Source of the DNA: Panorpa germanica
Taxonomy: Eukaryota > Arthropoda > Insecta > Mecoptera > Panorpidae
Length of the DNA: 64,000 nt
Reading direction: 5' to 3'
Assembly (NCBI GenBank): GCA_963678705.1
Contig: OY783209.1
Span: forward strand, 9,920,001 to 9,984,000
The notes beneath the pieces were generated by a model, which was given only the letters and a program-made list of their open reading frames with translations, was not told the DNA's origin and made no database searches. Of this stretch, positions 1 through 12,500 are shown piece after piece; the first letter of the stretch is position 1; every line of letters starts with the position of its first letter. The position numbers were made by a program, and so were the translations under genes.

Positions 1-134
1 TTCATTTCAGTAAATTATTACATGAATATAACGTAACATTCATATAATGTGTTTTCGAGGAACTTATTTTGGTAATTACAAAACATCGTTAGGTTTTTAA
101 ATTGTATAATATTTGTTTCAGGTAATATTTAAGA

Positions 135-1351
135 ATGACTTCTAATAATTGGAAAACGTTGCAAACATGGGATACAGAATATAGCGCTGATTCTGTTGAA
201 TGGTGTCCACATGAACCATATCAAAACATGTTTGTCTGCGGTACCTATCAACTTGTAAAAGAAGAACCAAATAATGAAACAGCTGTAAAAGAAAATGATA
301 AACCAGTTGAAAGACGTGGAAGAATATTATTATTCTCCGTAATTGAAGATGAATTAAAAATAGAACAAACTATAGAAGTTCCTGCTGTTTTAGATCAAAA
401 ATGGTGTCATAATCAAATAAATGGAAAGTCAGTTCTAGGTGTTGTAAACGCTTCAGGGGTTTTACAAATTTATGAGTTAAATGAAATCAGTTTAACACTA
501 GTAACGCAGATTAATATAAATTCAGAATGTACGGATTTATTAGCGTTATCGCTTGATTGGTCTACGGGAAGAACTAATTCCTCCGAGCCAAATATTATTA
601 TCAGCGATTCAAAAGGAAACATTTCTATATGTAAATTTACAGAAAATAATTTGTTAATGGAGATGGAGATGCATGCACATGATTTTGAAGCCTGGATAGC
701 AGCTTTTGATTATTGGAACACAAATATTGTTTACACGGGTAATATTATAATGTGGAATTGATAGTCTGCAATCATTTTTAAGATAACTTTTTCTGTTATA
801 GTTTTATTTTATAAATATTATAGGAGGGGATGATTTAAAATTCAAAAGTTTTGATCTTAGAATGGGAACAACTCCTGTATTTGTCAACAAAGTACACGAA
901 GCTGGAGTAACTAGTCTTCACAGTAATTCCAAAACGGAACATTTATTAGCCTCAGGAAGGTTTGTTATTTTACCACAAATAGTAAATATATCAATTTGAT
1001 TATAAATTATAATTAATTTTTAGTTATGATGAACATTTATATATCTGGGATACCCGAAAAATTAAAAACCCGGTGAGCAAAACAAATTTAACTGGAGGAG
1101 TTTGGCGTTTAAAGTGGGATCCTTTTCATTATGATCAGATTTTAGCAGCCTGTATGTACGGTGGATTTAAAACAATTTCTTGTAAGAATATGGAGAATCC
1201 CCAAATTATTGCGGAATATCAAGAACACGAAAGTATTGCTTACGGTGTTGATTGGTGTCATCTAAATACAGATGTTAACGATTTTTTAATAGGGACCTGC
1301 TCTTTTTATGATCATAAGTTATGTTTATCGAAATTAATTGTAAATCCATAA
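135..1351 (+). CDS. DPH7: Diphthine methyltransferase DPH7 (WD40 protein)
   Basis: Exons 135-738, 824-959 and 1024-1351 join in frame to 355 residues. In the known pathway DPH7 is a cytosolic WD40 esterase that demethylates methylated diphthine on elongation factor 2, before the final amidation. Seen: a 'SLDWS' strand, then 'FEAWIAAFDYW', then 'YTGGDD' spanning the exon 1-2 junction, then 'GSYDEHLYIWDTR' and 'GGVWRLKWDPFH', and finally 'TCSFYDH' near the C-terminus. These match the DPH7 family in order. The protein is shorter than human DPH7 because the loop before 'TCSFYDH' is short. A splice acceptor ends at base 121, so the ATG probably sits just inside an exon that follows a 5' UTR intron beginning outside the window. 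Confidence 0.92.
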
Positions 1352-3800
1352 TTAAAAATTAATACTTATTTAATAGTTTTATTCAAGTTTAGCACTACCA
1401 CATTGCTTCTTTTATTTAGCTATTCACCGCGAGATGGCTCTGGAAATTCAATTTTTAAACTCCCCTGCTATTCCACCACCATCTAACCCCATTATCAATT
1501 ACTAAAACTTTAGAGAAGGAGTGCTTTGTGTATGCTCCTGTCAAATTAAATATTTTTATATAATATTATTTTAGTGACTTATAAAGAGTGTAATAATTAT
1601 TTATGTGACAGATAACAAGTTTTAAATACATTGTAGCAGTGTTTATTAACAATATAATGTGTTATAATCTTAAGTATGTGACAATAATTCAGCTTTTGGA
1701 TGTCTTATAATACATAAATGACAGTGGGCTTGTTTAATTTGCTTCGGTGAACATTAGGTATTGTATTACATTTTATTTATATAGCTTAGATATTTTACAT
1801 TTTAATATGATACACATTAATTTTATTATATACCATACATGTATGAGATGTTATGTTTTTCTGTGTGATCCATTTATGTTATTTTTCCCACATGTATTAT
1901 ATACAAAGGAATTTTTGTGGCAGCTATTTTAATAACAAAAGTGAGCTTTCAATTTAATATATTTATTTATAATTTATATCCTGTTTAATTTAGTGAATAA
2001 ATGATAAATAGGTCAAAATTCTATGCTATTTAGGCCAAACTACAGTTTCAGAGAAGTGGACATATTTTATAATTCAAATGTTTCGTTAAGTGAAACCAAT
2101 TAATTGTAATATATGCTTCTGTTTTGATTATTCTCTATGCATGATGTTATGAATAACTTTTTTTTTGTAATACATGAGACCCCATGCATACTATATCTAA
2201 CGCGTGTATACAAAAATAGAAAAATTAGCAATTGTATTTAGATGTTATTTTCGGCCTCTTCAGTATCATAGTTTCAAATAAATTCTTCATGTGGTACATA
2301 CATTTAAATACAACTTTACTTCAGGCTGTCTGTATATATTCAAAACTGCTTATTTTGTTTGTTCAATTAAGTTAATTCAAGATTTTAAAATAATTTTTAT
2401 ATGTAAACGTTCTGCAAATGTAAATCTAGCATTTAATTATTTTTATGTATCATATACATTATTTTAGTCTATAGCATTAATTATTTTAAGATGACACGAG
2501 TATTTAAAAGATTTTTACTACATAAATTTGATTTTTGAATACAAATTGACCTACTTTTATCTACAAATGGTCTGTAGCCAATTAATCAGTGATTACTGGC
2601 GAGTTATCCCACCAAATTACCGGGATTAACTGCCTGTTTCAAGTAAAATTACCTTACACATGAAGTCCTTGCAAGTTGTCATGCAATCTGAGACATACAT
2701 TGCCTTGAAAAGTGGTTTTAAGTTGTCTTTATTTTTACATTTTTGTTTTAAATATCTTTTAAACAAAGCAACATAGAGTTTTAGAGAATTATATCGCTCA
2801 TACTACCGATGACAGTACTTGCTAAGACGGGCAATTTTACCAAATTGTTTACTGCGTTCTTTCGTCGTAGTGAAATATAGAAATCGGTTTATAAAAACAT
2901 TTTTTATTTTAGTCATGTCATGAATTAAGACAGTCAAATATTTTGCGGTCATGACTACCTATAGGTAGGCCATAATTGTGTCGGTGTGTTGTAATTTCGA
3001 GAAGATTAAGAACCACTGAGCTATAGATATCGTGCTAGCTATTAATTTCGCGCAAGTGCATGAATAATTAACTAGAATTAAGACAATATTGTTTACTAAC
3101 AGTAATGACTTTTTATCACGCGGCTCTAGAAGGCCCATGTATATTTTTGGACTCAGTTTGGCTATATTAACCCATAGTGATTATTGATTTAAATTGTGTG
3201 AATACTGTTAAATAATCTATTTACAAAACCACTAATGGTGATGAGTCATATATTTCACTAATTAACATTTTTACGACTTGATTTTATCTTATCCAACATT
3301 TTTCCAACACTTCATTTTATTAATTTTTGAAATGAAGCTTATTTCTATCCAGTGACCATTTTAAGAAGTAATAGTTCATAAGATTGGGGATTATTTATAA
3401 AAAGTTTTGTTTTCACTGAAAATATTTCTCTTCATTGTCACTTATTTTAATTTGTTAACTTATAAAAAGTATACATTGGATAAATGAACTCTGACCTTGC
3501 ATTATCGTTAAACGTTTTCTTAGCTCATGTCCGGTTCATCGGCCTTGTCTTTCCTTGCATTGACATTGCACTAAATGCATCTATGATGGGTACTTACATG
3601 CAGACAGCTGCAGGTTGGGGACTATACGAGTATGCACACATGTGAACTTCACAGACTGCATCCTTTCATAAAACATATCTGAAGAGCGCTTCAATGAATT
3701 TTTTTTGAATCACGTTACATCAATAAAATTTATCAGTAGCGTTGCTAGGATAATAGTCACAGGGGGCAAAATCTGGAGAATATGCCGGATGGAATAGTGC
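1352..3800. other. AT-rich spacer downstream of DPH7
   Basis: This is the DPH7 3' UTR and intergenic DNA. AATAAA-like signals are scattered (for example near 1996), but I see no convincing reading frame and no RNA gene. A locally less AT-rich patch at about 3500-3670 has no frame I can support; it may be an old repeat. Confidence 0.5.
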
Positions 3801-3804
3801 GACA

Positions 3805-3980
3805 TATTACGTCATAAATATGGCCGACATCTGTAGCGCTAAAACTACAATTCAAATTTTGAATTGCTATATCTCCGTCAACATTTAGATATTTAATAAA
3901 ATAAAAACGCCAACATCTATTTGAACATTTAAGGTTTTGATAGCCCACTTTATCAATATACAGTACAGTTTTACAGAAAT
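3805..3980 (-). mobile_element. Partial, rearranged copy of the GGGCTTGTGTCCT MITE
   Basis: Bases 3805-3915 match, in reverse orientation, the inner part of the MITE that is complete at 60149-60782 (shared strings such as 'ctatatctccgtcaac'). Bases 3915-3980 then match the opposite end of the element ('cccactttatcaatata'). The two pieces are joined with the middle missing, so this is an old deletion copy. Confidence 0.7.
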
Positions 3981-4466
3981 GATCTCGTTCACAACTCCAC
4001 TATCTTTTTTTGGAAAATACAATTTAGTTCCAACGAATTCGCTGAAAACGTGATTATTTCAAACAATTACCCAGAATTCAAATTAGGCTATCAAGCCTGT
4101 TATAAATATATAGAATAATTGTGTACATAAAGTAATAATTGATACCTAGAAGTGCGGTTAGGGGAGATTTTTGGTCACGTTTTGTAGCGAATTCAACGGA
4201 AATGGTCCCCACGCGTCGTAAATTGAATGCATTGTCACCAACAGGAGCTATGCCAAGCCCCACACAGCACTGAGGATCTATGCCACATACCAGTGAATTA
4301 TTATTAATGCCGTATGGTCTTTAGTGTTGTTGTCGGTATGTCACTTGTTATATGAACTCTATTATAAATTCAATCAGATTCTAATTGACACTGTAATATA
4401 CTTTATATCAGTGGTTCCACATCAGACTTAATAGTTTCTTTATACCGATAGATTCACATATGAAAT

Positions 4467-4870
4467 GGGCTTGTGTCCTCATTTTTGTAGTGGTCGATTT
4501 TTCAATTGTTGATTGAAATTGATGCTAATAAATGTGTATTGGCGTGTTTATTTTATTAAATATCTAAATGTTGACGGAGATATAGCAATTAAAAATATGA
4601 ATTGTAGTTTTAGCGCTAGAAATGGTCTGCCATATTTGTATGACATGAAATGCATTTTAACGTCAGTTATTTGTTGAGTAGGTCAGTGCTGTGGTAATGT
4701 TTTGTAGCTGTTGGTAGTCGAAATATTAATTAAAATCAAAGAATAATAAGTTTTTATTTTATTTAACCCTGTTACGGCAGACATAATATTGGAATTTTAT
4801 TGTTCCTTGAAATAGCTGTAAATATTATTTGATATTTTGATATGTAAATACATATAGCAGAGATTTTTGC
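4467..4870 (+). mobile_element. 5' part of the GGGCTTGTGTCCT MITE
   Basis: The copy begins with the terminal sequence GGGCTTGTGTCCTC and follows the family consensus through the 'aggtcagtgctgtgg' core to 'catatagcagagattt', where it stops. The right third and right terminus are missing. It shares most of its length with the copies at 7311 and 62084. Confidence 0.85.
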
Positions 4871-5663
4871 TTCATAATGCACGACAAGACATGACAATGA
4901 ACCGTAGAAAAGATTTTTAGAATAGCTATAAAATAATAAATTAAAACCCTTTTAGATTTAATCCCATTTTTATTGGAAAGTGTAAAATGATTTCAAAAGA
5001 GAATCATTTATTTATTTTGTTAATATTGTCACTAGTATTTAATATTACGTAAGGATAAGAATAGAATAACTGATTGTTTCTTTATTGCAAACATTTTATT
5101 GATCAAACCAACAAAGGAGCTAACCCCTGCCCTGTGCTAAGACGTGGTGTACCTTCATTCCATCTACAACTACAGACTACGGACTATGGACTACCTACAG
5201 GAAACAAATACCGTACAAGTAATACAGCAGTCTCTCTCCCAAACCTAAGACAATTTATTACTTGTCTTTTAAAAGTCAGTTATTGTTTAAACCCATTCTT
5301 TTGTATAAACGAAGTGTTGCATAATGGTAGCACTGTCATAGTCATACAAACTCATACAATGTCACTGTATCTATTTCAAATAAGAAAAACTCTTTTGTGG
5401 AGTTCATATTACATTCTCGGATAATATATATATTTTTTTTTATTTATAATTTTAAAGAAACAATATAGTCTTGTTGGTGTCAGGCAAGTTAATACAAAAG
5501 AACTTGTTTAATAAAAGCCACGGGAGAATACAGAGCCGTATTACGACTTAAAAATCCATTTATTAAATAAGAAGTTCACTTTAGCGAGGTGGTTTACTTG
5601 ATCAACAATATTAGTTTTTAAATATCGCCGAAAGCAGACGTTTGTTAATAACCTAGGGTAACC

Positions 5664-6066
5664 TTGAGTAGGTCAGTGCTGTGGTAATGTTTTGTAGCTG
5701 TTGGTAGTCAAATAATCAAGTCAAGTGACATCAAAGAATAATAAGTTTTTATTTTATGTAACCCTACTAAGGTAGACATAATATTGAAATTTGATTGTTC
5801 CTTGAAATAGCTGTAAATAATATTTGATATTTTGATATATAAATACATATAGCAGAGATTTATGAGCTGTCACATGCACTTGGAATGTGTACAACATTGA
5901 ATCTCTTTAATAATTAAAGAGACAAAATGACTTTTTTTTATTGTTAATATCTCTTAACATATAAGGAGTTATTAAAAAATAATTGAACATTTGAGTAGTT
6001 CTAGTAACCCACTTTCTCAATATATAGTACACTTTTATAGAAATTAAGACATAGGACACAAGCCCA
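5664..6066 (+). mobile_element. 3' part of the GGGCTTGTGTCCT MITE
   Basis: Starts inside the family consensus at 'ttgagtaggtcagtgctgtgg' and runs to an intact right terminus, AGGACACAAGCCC. It lacks the left 200 or so bases. It lies in the same orientation as the copy at 4467, about 800 bp away, and overlaps it in consensus coordinates, so they are two insertions or a duplication rather than one split element. Confidence 0.85.
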
Positions 6067-6380
6067 TTAAAGAAAATGGTACTCAACCATTTCAGATATT
6101 TTTAATGTGTTCTCTTTCTAGCATTAGCGACTCCATAAGTTTAGTTTAACTGCTTATAAGAGGCGAGGAAACATTTAAGAAATAATATGGATAATGAATT
6201 TGTAATGGAAGTGACCCTTCTTTAGCGCTATCATATGCTTATATTGATTATTTTCACAATGAGGTAGATATTATTTTATAGCATGTATTACAGTTCTGCC
6301 ATATTACCCTTCATACTCGTATAGCATATAAATATGTATCTGTATTTTTTATATCAATTTATATTTTCTTTTTTGCAGGA

Positions 6381-6420
6381 GGAGCGACCCAATTCGAAAA
6401 GTTGTTCTGTAGCCCGCTTG
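6381..6420 (+). promoter_or_regulatory. Likely 5' UTR exon start of the following gene
   Basis: A pyrimidine-rich tract ending in 'ttttttgcag' at about 6379 looks like a splice acceptor. The sequence after it runs without an ATG in a good context to the start codon at 6598. I read it as the 5' UTR part of the first coding exon of the membrane-protein gene. The upstream exon was not located. Confidence 0.4.
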
Positions 6421-6597
6421 GTAATAAAGAAAAATAATTAATTCATAACGGTGAAAAAATAATAAAACTTTTTTAATAAATACATATATAAATAATTAAT
6501 TTATTCCCCTAAAATCAAAGTTTTGTTATAAATTAAACTTAAATAATAAATTATTTTATTTAAATTTTTAATAAAATGAATTAGTTTATTTAATAAT

Positions 6598-9500
6598 ATG
6601 CCGCCGCCGGATTTAGCAACCGCGGACGGCATGGGTACCGGAACTGAGGCTCCCCAACGGCCATCTAGTTTACTGCCTGGTGGGCCAATTGGTTCACAGC
6701 CGGAACGGGAACCTGTTAGATTTAATGTTAATCTTGTTGGCGCCCCACCAGATGTTGAACAACTTGTCAACAATATTAAACAAGTTGCTGAACAATTTTT
6801 GTATCACTGGAAAATATTTCCAATTGGTAAGTTCATTTACATGTTAATTAATTTCATATACTGCCATCTATATTCTAAAACAAATACTACTTTTTGTTAT
6901 TTAAATTATATAACAATAGATGTCAATGAAATTTTTTGAGTATGTTTTAATAAAACATTTTAATTTTCTATCTTCATCCTACAGTTCTTCCAACTCCGTT
7001 ATCCTGCACTCCACCCTTGTCAGAGGGTGGTCAATCCCTAGGTCGACGTTCTCGTCCTGTCAATTTACGCGACTTGTTCGTGGCGCCACCTTTTGACGAG
7101 CTTGATGCAGTAGCTGCTGACAGTAAAGGGGAACCCCGGGCATTGTCCAAATCACAGCTACAAGCGATTAAGGAAAGAGGGTAAGGTTTTATATTCAATT
7201 AAGATACAGAAAAATCGTTTAGATTTCGTTTAAGTTAATAATATGCATACATACGTCATACATCATTAATCTCTTCTGTCGCTAAGTTCTCTATGCGTTT
7301 TAACGAAAATGGGCTTGTGTCCTCATTTTTTAGTGGTCGATTTTTCAATTGTTGATTGAAATTGATGTTAATAAATGTGTATTGGCGTGTCTATTTTATT
7401 AAATATCTAAATGTTGACGGAGATATAGTAATTAAAAATTTGAATTGTAGTTTTAGCGCTACAAATAGTCGACCATATTTTTATGACATGAAATGCATTT
7501 TAACGTTAGTTATTTGTTGAGTAGGTCAGTGCTGTGGTAATGTTCTGTAGCTGTTGGTAGTCGAAATAATCAAGTCAAGTCAAAGAATAATAAGTTTTTA
7601 TTTTATTTAACCCTGCTAAGGCAGACATAATATTGGAATTTTATTGTTCATTGAAATAGCTGTAAATAATATTTGATATTTTTATATATAAATACATATA
7701 GCAGAGATTTATGAGCTGTAAGGTTGGCAGCGATTGTGATGTCACATGCATTTGGAATGTGTACAACGTTGAATCCCTTTAATAATTAAAGAGAAAAAAT
7801 GACTTTTTTAAATGTTGATATCTCCTAACATATGTATAACGAGCTAATAAAAAGTAATTAAAGATGGGCACAAGCCCATTCATTGTATTCAGTAGAAAAA
7901 TTATGATGTATGTATGTAATATTATCAAAAATAATTATAAAACTTTATAGTCGAGAAATCCGTTATGAAATCGTGCATTTTGGGTAGCGAAGGTTGAGAG
8001 TCAAAGTGAGAAAAGCTTACATTTTGAAAATAAAGTGATAATCAATTTTATTTGTTTATCTTGAAACCACAACACAAGAAGATAATAATATTACCTACAA
8101 CTTTCATTCATAATTTTTTGTTGTAAAATTTATAATAAAAAAATTATAAGCAAAATAAATCTTAAATTAAGTCTTATATCACGGCCTGTTCTAATTGTAG
8201 TTCTGTAGCACAACCAAAATGCCCTTTTGTTATCCTATTTCTAATGACGGATTTGTCGACCATATCACAATTTCATGTCGTTGTGTTTTTTAATGTAAAT
8301 TCACATACATATTCGTGTTTCTGTAAAGCTTGCACAAGGATAAAATTGGAAAGCCCAAGAAATTAAACAGTATTCAATTGGAAAGCATTCGACAGTGGGG
8401 GTAACAAAGTTAACATGTTATTTCAAATTATATTATTTTTATTGCAGTCTATAGCTTTACGATAAAGTCTTGAGTGTATAAAATATAATTTAAAACATTT
8501 ATTAAGCAAATATTACATGTAATATATATGTCTTTTTTATTGTTGCTTGATATTAAATTTTGTAAATAATATTATCTAAATTTAATTTGCATGAGAAGCT
8601 GAAAATATTATAACAATGTAACAAACTCTTTTGAAAAATCAGATCTTCAATTTATTAGTACATTTACTTTATTGATATTATTAAAATATTGATTTTATTT
8701 TATTCTGCGAAATATGAGTTTTAATTTTAAAGTTTATCCTTAAATTTTAGTTTTAGATTATGAATAATATACTTTATTTTATAATAATAATTATTTAATA
8801 TAAATACTTTTATTACTTTAGATTTCACAAGCGAAAATTACATTTAAGGATAAAACATAAAATTGAAACAAAAAACTTAATAGCTGGAAATAAGGCTTTA
8901 TAGAAAAGAAAATGATTTCAAATAATGACATTTTTTAAATATAATTTATTTAACGTTATCATCTTTAAGTAATTGATGCATAAATTGTATATCTGATATT
9001 TCTATTTACTAAAAGTCCTGGAAGTTTTACAGGAATATTAAGATTAATTTTAAATCTGTTTTTTTGTTTTTTAAATCACTTATTTTGCGTTATTTTTTCC
9101 TATCAAACCTCTAGCACTTTCATATTTTGCCAACAAACGCTTTGCACCAGATATTAAACAATTGAAGTCGTTATTTTGTGAGTGGAGCAAGTATAATAAT
9201 TATCAGAACTTCCTCTTCCCAAATAAAAATAAGTAATGTCGTTAAAAGCACTTAAACATTGAGGTAAACATGCCCCACTTTCAAAATAAACGACAGTCGT
9301 ATCACAAATATTTACTTTTCATAAATCACCATATTTAATACAAAAAACATTTCTTAGTGAATTCGACGTGGCCTCCATAAATTTTCCTGGTCAGCGTCAC
9401 CGATGGCGAGTGTCTCCCCTGTTACAGCGGGGGTCGATAAGGGCCCGCGACACGTTGCAAGGAGATCTGGCACTTGCAGCTCGTCTTCTAGTCGTTACAG

Positions 9501-12500
9501 CGAGAGCGAGAATTCTTGGTCATTTTTTCTCACTTGCACACGCAGTTAAAGCGCTAATTAATGGACTAGTCAAAGTTATTGATTTATTTTTAGGTAATTT
9601 AATTCGTCACAAATTTCTAGAAAATAAAACATGTTGATAGATTTTTTGTGGTACCAATTTACAACGTCACAAACACAAAAAAATTAATGTCATAAAGTAG
9701 TAGTAGCTATCTATATGCAGCCGCGAGAGGAATAAAAAAATATATTATAACCAAAGAAAGTACAATTTTTACGCGCAGTCTGATAGTACACTAAATTTAG
9801 CCAAACTGCAATTTTATTACCATTTAGTTTCCAATAAGAAATCACAGATAGTTTCTTTTCTTTAAATATATTGTAATCAAATCTTTCATGTTAATACATA
9901 GTTTTGTATCTTTTTAATTTAGGGGTGCCATCACTGCTTGCTCATAATCTAGATGCCAAAATTCGGGAAGAAAGATGCAGATATCTAGTTGCAGAATTAG
10001 TATGCAGGGTATGAATTCATATAACTAAATATATCCTTGAATTTATCTTTGAATCGATATTTATTTGTATTTTTTTTTATTAGTCTGAATTCGAAGATTC
10101 AATGGAGAGACTTTGCAGTTTTGTTCGAAGACAATTAAGACGGGCAGTGACTGAAAAATTTGAAGTAGAGAGAGAGTCGGCTCACGCTCCTGTACCAGTT
10201 CCTTATCTTTATCTTACACCTAAAGGTTATTGTTGTAGTATTTTTAATTAATCAGGCGCAAAACGTTTTTGAAATATTACTCTCAATTTATTAATATAAT
10301 ATTACTATTATCTTATATATTAATAATATTTTATATATTTTAGGACAAGAATTAGACCTTCGATTATTTAGTAGAGATATAATGCGTAGAGCAATACCAA
10401 TTCTTGTAAATATATTAGAAAGAGAAACGCGTGGGTGGTTTCTTCATTTTCGTGAAAGATTAATATCAGAATTACGAGCGCAAAAAAAGCCAGATCAAGA
10501 TATTGAAAGAGTATGTATTGACAATATAAATTTTCTTGTTTCAATTTCTTCACTAAAGTCACTAAAACTATATATATTTACATAATATTTCAAATAAAAA
10601 CGTTTTTTAATTTTTTTTAGGAAGTAAATGAAGCTGTAATGAGAGAATACCTCCAACGAGTTTATTCGTGCATTTTAACACATTCAGATATTTTAGCTTT
10701 AGGAGAAGGTATACCGCAGTTGCTTGTTCAGCAAGCACAAAGTGTTGTCTTGATGCACAGGTAAATTTTTCAGTTCGAATCATAATTATAAAATGAAACA
10801 AATAGATTTATTTTCTCTAAATATTTCGCAGAGCTGTAGAAAGTGTTCAACGCAGATTAACTAAAACAAAAAATGATGTCCAAACCTACTTAAAACATGA
10901 CCATCCAATACTTTCACGTGTTGGGCCATGGATTAGAGCTCGACTCCAAGCATGTGAAGCTGATTTTATAGCAGAATATGCTTGGGCAGCTCACGAAGAA
11001 GCGCTTCAGTTATGTCAAGCGCAAGGACTGGCTCAAACAGTTTATTTCCTAAATAGAGATCTAACTTTCATGAAAGAGGTAAATAAAATAATAATATATC
11101 TTCAGTAATATTAAAACAATCTATTTTAATTAATTATTTTTGAATAGCGTGAACCCGTTTTATTAAAAGAATTACGGAAGGTTAAAACTCCAACACGAAG
11201 TTTTTCTTGGCCAACAAGGGTTTGGTTTTCAGCGAATTGGGTTGTTCGAAGGGCATTTCAAGGTCATTCTGAAATTATACCAACTGTACGTAGCCAACAA
11301 GCAACTAGTATTGTTACGCCAAGATCAGATCCCAGTCAACCTGTAAGTATTTATCAATTTATTGCGTTTCTAATAAATATTGAACTTTACATATTATATA
11401 ATTTATGAATTGCAGGTATTTTTAGTAGAAAAAGAAGTAGTTCGAACTACAAGTACGCGATGGCCATTTTGGAGATGGAACAACTGGTTACAACGGACTT
11501 GGAGTTGGGGTTGTAATGCTATGTTTCTTTTAGGAGCTGTTCTCCCATGGTGTAGTCCCTTAGGGTTACGTGCTCTGCTTTGTGTAGCTCCATTTATGCC
11601 AGATTTGGAACTCTCGCAAGTAATAACCTATACATAATACCAAATACTACTAATATATTACTTCTAATTCTTTTTAATCCTAATATTTGAAACCATTTTA
11701 ATAAATATTTTAGGTAAATGGAACCTTATTTCCAAGAAAAAGCAGCGTAACGCCTACTTTATGTTCAAGATTAACAGAATTATGGCGCCATATATCAAAA
11801 TCTAGGACAAAATTTGAAACGAAACCTGATACAGGTATAATACTTTATTGATAATAAAATACGGAATTAATATAAATATTAATTAATATTTTTTGTCGTA
11901 AGGTTTTATTGGAAAAGGTTTGACTCGGCACATAAATCGAGTTTGGAATTATTTAATAAAAGGATTTGGTGGAACATTATGCATATTATTCATATTTCCA
12001 ATAATTTGCATAAGTATAACCATACTAAGTATTATTGGTGCCATTACAGCATTTTTCTGGATGCCAATCGTTACACTAATACTGCATTTATTTATGATAC
12101 TTGTGTACGATTTGGATAGCCCAGACAATACGAGAAACAGGTAAAATCTCACAATGTTTTAATTGTAGTTTTGATGGAATTTTAATTGTAGTTTTGATGG
12201 ATCTTTTGTATGGAATATACGAAATTTTTTGTAGATTCTTTGTTATGATGGAAGCCGTAATATGGAATATATCCGTCCAAGGTATGATACAACCGCTAGC
12301 AGCTTTAGCTGTTGCTTCAGTTGTTTGTCCAATGGCTGCTATATTTGTCCTAATGTGTAAGTTCATGTTAATTAAAATATTGCAATATAATTTTTGTAAG
12401 AGTTAAGTTATTTGTTTTTATATATGGTTACAGTTGGCGTTATTCGATATTGGCTCCGTCTGTTCTGGGATTGGATAGCTTTTCATCTAGTTATTCGAAA

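Noticed and set aside
5074-5424. 116-codon frame in the spacer before the membrane-protein gene
   Set aside because: No domain or splice support; lies between two MITE fragments and is likely repeat-derived or chance.
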